Source: Cunninghamia lanceolata | Lineage: Eukaryota > Streptophyta > Pinopsida > Cupressales > Cupressaceae | DNA: 64,000 nucleotides | Direction of reading: 5' to 3' | Assembly: GCA_027924645.1 (NCBI GenBank) | Contig: BSBN01000297.1 | Coordinates: 8,866,001 to 8,930,000, forward strand | Shown: in pieces, positions 59,936 to 64,000 of the stretch | Position numbering within the stretch: position 1 is the stretch's first letter | How the letters are laid out: each line of letters starts with the position of its first letter | The notes under the pieces: generated by a model | Database searches by the model: none | Told to the model about the DNA's origin: nothing | The model's input: the letters and a program-made list of their open reading frames with translations, nothing else | Position numbers and translations under genes: made by a program

Positions 59936-61229
59936 TGTTGGATCTAGGGCATACAACTGAGAGGGGGGGGGGTGAATCAGTTGTATAGAACTTCTTCTAT
60001 TTCAAACACTTAATTCTTTGTTGTTAGTTAGCAGCATATCAAATAATCATTCATGGACGCATAATACATAAACATAAGAGCAGATAAGCATCAACACATT
60101 GAACACCAAGATTTTGACGTGGAAAACCCGGTTAAGGGAAAAACCACGGGGTGATTAACCCAAGAATTATTCTCTGTTAGAAGAATAAAGAAAAATGAAT
60201 GGCACATGCCAATAAGGGCTCACTGCCCGAGCACACTGCTCACAAAGAGGCCCACTGCCTACAAGGAGACACACTGTCTACAAAGTGATAAAAATCATAG
60301 TCTTGAACTGGAGAATGACATCTCTACCATGTCCGGATCAGTTCCAATTAAGCCCAACAATCTCTGCTCTGCCTTTCGCACCTTTCTTCGCTATATCATG
60401 CTCATCTTCACACCACACCTTGAAATGAACTCACAAACCGTTATTTATACAAGACATCAACTTAGGAACAAACATCTAAGTCGGCAAACAACCATAGGAG
60501 TATCCGCAAGATGAATAACACATCCGGTCGGCCATCACAAGAACATTCGCAGGATGAACAACTCATCCGGTCGTCTAAACAGAGCAATAACTTCATCCGG
60601 AAGAATAACTTCAATTCCGGGCTCTACCATCAATGCGGACCAACAACACAACCTAAACATGATCTAAGAACCTTCACAAGCCTGTCTGAATGTCCGGATA
60701 CATCCGCACTTCCTCTGCTTACTGGGATCTCTTGTCTTCCTCATCCGGAACTCCAAGAACACAGTCTGTCGCCACTGTCATAATGCAAGAGGTACTTCCG
60801 GACCTCCAAATCATACACAAATCAGGATGATACATCACAAGAACATCCCAAACACTACTTCCAATCCGCAGATTAGGATAATACAATTCCGGACCTCACC
60901 GGACCTTTTTGTGATCCTCTGTCACCTCCGGATACTTGCCGGACCCGGTTCTATACCGGCAGCCACAACTTCTTCAGATCTTCATGCGGACCTCTGAAAT
61001 CTTAACTGTAGCATCTCAAGACTCATATCTACTAACCCTTTGATCCGCATCCTCCGGTTCTCATCCTCTACAGTACATTTACCTTCTTCTTATCACTGTT
61101 CTTCACTGTTCCTGACTGAGTCTAATTTTCTCAATATCCTCAGCACACAGCTCATCAAATCCTTCTTGTCAATGCAATATGAGTATGTTGACATCAATGA
61201 CAACACTGGCTTACCTCATACTTGCAACA
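59936..61229 (-). mobile_element. 1,294 bp solo LTR inserted in gypsy gag-pol
   Basis: Begins TGTTGGATCTAGG and ends CTTGCAACA with flanking GTTCAG. It contains the LTR-type phrase ACGTGGAAAACCCGG near its plus-strand start, which places its own orientation on the minus strand. It is rich in TCCGG motifs (about 60520-61060). No coding domain is visible, so a solo LTR or a non-autonomous element is likely; short frames at 60206-60783 are not credible genes. Confidence 0.82.
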
Positions 61230-61235
61230 GTTCAG
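61230..61235. repeat. Target duplication GTTCAG (right) of nested solo LTR
   Basis: Copy of 59930-59935 directly after the LTR end. Confidence 0.88.
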
Positions 61236-61899
61236 AACCATATGCAAATCAGGAGGTAAATGTTGTAAAGTTGTAATTGATAGTGGTAGTTTTGATAACC
61301 TAGTTTCAGAAGAGATGGCGACTAAGTTGAAGTTGGAAAGATTGAAACCCCCTAAGCCCTATCAGATAGCATGGATTTAGGATGATCATAAGGTACTGGT
61401 GAGTGAACAATGTTTGGTGAAATTTTATATTGGATCTTATCATGATGGAGTATTGTGTGATATTATGCCTATGGATGTATGTCATATTTTGTTGGGTAGA
61501 CCTTGGTAGTATGATAGAAAATCTATACATGATGGGAGAAAGAATACATACACTATAAAATCAAATGGAAAGAGAATTACTTTGATTCCTTTGGAAGATG
61601 ACCCTAAGAGTGAAGTATGTGGAAATGTTAGAATCTGTTTGGTAGATGGAAGAAAATTTTTGGGTGGTTTGAGACATGAGAATATGTGTTATGCTTTGAT
61701 CCCTAAGAATCCTGAAACGTTGAAGAAGGAGATTGAAGAATCACAACCAGAGGAGATAATTGAATTGCTGACAGAGTATGAAGACATCATATCAGACAAT
61801 GTACCTAAAGGATTGCCACCAATCAGGAGTATCAATCATCACATGGACCTTATACCTGGAGCTAGTTTGCCTAACAAAGCAGCACATAGAATGACATAG
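61236..61899 (+). pseudogene. Gypsy protease and start of RT (plus element)
   Basis: Right after the solo LTR the frame resumes with CCKVVIDSGSFDNLVSEEM; the active-site DSG is at 61279-61287. Next come PYQIAWI, a TAG, MDVCHILLGRPW and another TAG at ~61507, then an open frame 61582-61899 with NVPKGLPPIRSINHHMDL, the lead into gypsy RT, ending in TAG. Confidence 0.9.
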
Positions 61900-62720
61900 A
61901 CAGAGAATGAAGAATTGAACAAATAGATACAAGAGTTGTTGAGGAAATGTTTGATTAGAGAAAGTTTGAGTCCTTGTGTAGTACCTGTAGTGTTACCACT
62001 AAAGAAGGATGGAGAATAGACAATGTGTATAGATTCTAGAGCAATCAACAAGATCACAGTTAAGTATAGATTTCTTTTACCTAGGATGGATGACATTATG
62101 GATTGTTTGAGTGGAGCAAAATTTTTCACAAAGATAGATTTGAAGAGTGGATACCATTAGATCAGAATCAGGGAAGGAGATGAATGGAAGATAGCTTTCA
62201 AGACAAATGAAGGATTGTATGAGTGGTTAGTGATGCCTTTTGCATTGACAAATGCACTGAGTACTTTCATTAGATTGATGAATGAAGTTTTGAAGAAATT
62301 CTTGGGTAAGTTTGTTATTGTATATTTGGATGACATTTTGATTTTCAGTAAGACAAAAAAGAACATTTGTGGCACCTAAGACAAGTATTGTAGAGACGGA
62401 GAGAAAAGAAGTTACTGATAAACATCAAGAAATGTAGTTTCATGAAGGAAGAATTAATATACTTGGGATTTGTGATTTCTGCAGTTGGATCAAAGATGGA
62501 CCCTGAGAAAGTGAGAGCAATTGTTGAATGCCCTATAGTGGAGAGCATTGGAGAAGTTAGATCATTTCATGGATTGGCTAGTTTCTACTAGAAGTTCATC
62601 AGAAATTTTAGTTCAGTTTGTAACCCTATGACAAAGACAATGAGAGGTGATAGAAAAGAATTTAAGTGGACATCAGGAGCAAATAAAAGTTTTGAATTGT
62701 TGAAGAAGAAAGTGACATAA
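61900..62720 (+). pseudogene. Gypsy reverse transcriptase domain (plus element)
   Basis: RT landmarks: CVVPVVLPLKKDGE, then [38 protein letters not shown], and the catalytic [10 protein letters not shown] with the two Asp codons at 62329-62334. A one-base loss near 62355 (run of A) shifts the frame to the one used by RNase H. Further on: LINIKKCSFMKEELIYLGFVI and FHGLASFY with TAG. The stops are nearly all TAG in place of likely Gln codons. Confidence 0.92.
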
Positions 62721-63120
62721 CAACCTATTTTGGCATTACCATACTTCAATAAGGTATTTCAAGTAGATTGTGATGCAAGTGGAAATGTAATAGGAGTAGT
62801 GTTAAGTCAAAAAGGTAGACCTGTAGCATATTTCAGTGAGAAGTTGAATGATGCAAGGGGAATATATTGTGTTTATGATAAGGAGTTCTATGCCATAATA
62901 CAAGCCTTGAGGAAGTGGAGATATTATTTGTTTCCTAAGGAGTTTGTTTTGTATACAGATCATCAAGCTTTGCAATATTTGAATAGTCAAAGTAAGTTGA
63001 ATCAGAGACATATGAGATGGGTAGAATTCATGTAGAGTTACACATTTGTATTGAAGCATAGGAATGGAAAATCAAACAAAGTTGTAGATGCATTGAGTAG
63101 GAGAAGAAACTTGTTGACAT
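62721..63120 (+). pseudogene. Gypsy RNase H domain (plus element)
   Basis: An open frame (62730-63035) holds [38 protein letters not shown] and [12 protein letters not shown], giving the D, E and D residues of RNase H, followed by TAG and the KHRNGKSNKVVDALSRR end typical of the region between RNase H and integrase. Confidence 0.93.
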
Positions 63121-63391
63121 AGATGAGGATTAAAGTGTTGGGTTTTGAGGAATTGAAGAACATGTATGAGGAAGATCTTGACTTTGCAGAACCTTGGAAA
63201 GCATGTAAGGAACTTGTTGTGACAGATAGGAGTAAGTGGTTGGATTATTTCATTTAGGAAGATATGTTGTTCAGAGGAAATTAGTTTTGCATACATAGAG
63301 GTTCCATGAGAGATAATTTGATCAAGAAGAAACACAGTGGAGGATTGCGAGGAGATTTTGGGATTGTTAAACAATGGCTTTGGTAAGTAAA

Positions 63392-64000
63392 AATTACTTT
63401 TGGCCTCAGATACATAAGGATGTTAGGAAATTTGTGCAAAGTTGTAGAGTTTGTCAAGTTGCAAAAGGGAATGGTTATAATACTAGATTGTATAAACCTT
63501 TGACAGTACCGGAGAGACCTTGGGAAGACATAAGTATGGATTTTGTAATGGGACTACCAAAGACACAAAGAGGACATGATTCAATATTTGTAGTGGTGGA
63601 TAGATTTTCAAAGATGGCACATTTCATACATTGTAAGAAGACAATTGATGTAGTGCATGTAGCTGACCTATTTTTCAAGGAGATTATGAGATTGCATGGA
63701 TTACCTAAGAGCATAATTTCAGACAGAGACACAAGATTTCTTGGATACTTTTGGAAGACACTTTGGAAGACGATGAAGACATATTTGAAGTTCAGTTCAA
63801 CATTTCATCCACAGACTGATGGACAGACAGAGGTAGTGAATAGGAGTTTGGGAAACTTGTTGAGATGTTTGGTTGGAGAGAAGGAAGGAAGTTGGGATTT
63901 GATTCTTTCACAGGTAGAGTTTGCATACAATAATTTAGTGGATAGGAGTATCGAAAGAACACCTTTTGAGATTTTTACCAGAGTAAACCCTAGAGGAGTG
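63392..64000 (+). pseudogene. Gypsy integrase (plus element), core open to window end
   Basis: One frame is open from at least 63443 to the window edge. It begins CRVCQVAKG (second half of the HHCC finger), then ERPWEDISMDFVMGLP with D at 63539-63541, SIISDRDTRFLG with D at 63722-63724, and HPQTDGQTEVVNRSLG with E at 63830-63832: the complete DDE triad. The upstream HH half (about 63290-63390) is damaged. As the longest intact stretch of this element it is under less visible decay than RT. Confidence 0.93.

Larger units (their letters stand above)
57723..64000 (+). mobile_element. Ty3/gypsy retrotransposon, continues past the window
   Basis: LTR, primer site, gag, protease, RT, RNase H and integrase in the Ty3/gypsy order, on the plus strand, with the 3' end outside the window. 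It carries a nested solo LTR at 59936-61229 and is itself apparently inserted in the LTR of the minus element. Confidence 0.93.

Noticed and set aside
60206..60783. Two plus-strand frames of 102 and 90 codons
   Set aside because: They are inside the solo LTR at 59936-61229 and show no domain; LTRs rarely encode protein.

Overview
The window looks like nuclear DNA of a large-genome seed plant, most likely a gymnosperm. It is AT-rich, packed with old nested retrotransposons, contains plant-type telomere-like repeats (CCCTAAA), and holds a decayed PPR-DYW gene of the style that is abundant in conifers. The lineage is an inference. I see no intact single-copy gene, no rRNA, no tRNA and no CRISPR array.

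Layout. 1-5.8 kb: AT-rich DNA with a decayed open frame at the left edge and a ~0.65 kb direct repeat pair. 5.79-20.26 kb: a 14.5 kb block bounded by imperfect inverted termini (GGGTAAGTGCAA...) and a 4 bp direct repeat TAAT. It holds palindromic GCGAGCACG motifs, (TA)59, a degenerate spliced gene, a ~357 bp satellite, a decayed minus-strand transposase-like gene, and a 5.8 kb telomere-like array with an ~0.8 kb higher-order period. 20.3-27.2 kb: remnants of Ty3/gypsy elements on the minus strand. 27.9-35.0 kb: a PPR-DYW pseudogene (minus) split by a structurally complete Ty1/copia element (plus; 29421-34912) with a perfect 5 bp target duplication ACCAT.

38.0-39.6 kb and 46.2-48.0 kb: two diverged copies of a small secreted-peptide-like gene with tandem GPNPxxNS motifs. 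The first copy is interrupted by a 147 bp MITE and carries a ~190 bp foldback just upstream of its TATA box. The second has lost its promoter at a junction with a gypsy fragment. 48.9-50.7 kb: a gypsy-type LTR carrying a nested solo LTR. 52.6-55.3 kb: a second, intron-containing copy of the transposase-like gene seen at 10-12 kb. 55.5-64.0 kb: two related Ty3/gypsy elements head to head. The plus one runs off the window with an open integrase core and is itself split by a 1.29 kb solo LTR flanked by GTTCAG.

The elements do not work together as a pathway; the window is a record of insertion, decay and nesting. Three things stand out: the large TIR-bounded block with telomere-like DNA and a transposase family present twice; the duplicated multi-repeat GPNP peptide precursor; and the strong bias of inactivating stops in the retroelements to TAG, with LTR differences that are all transitions, which fits deamination of methylated cytosines.
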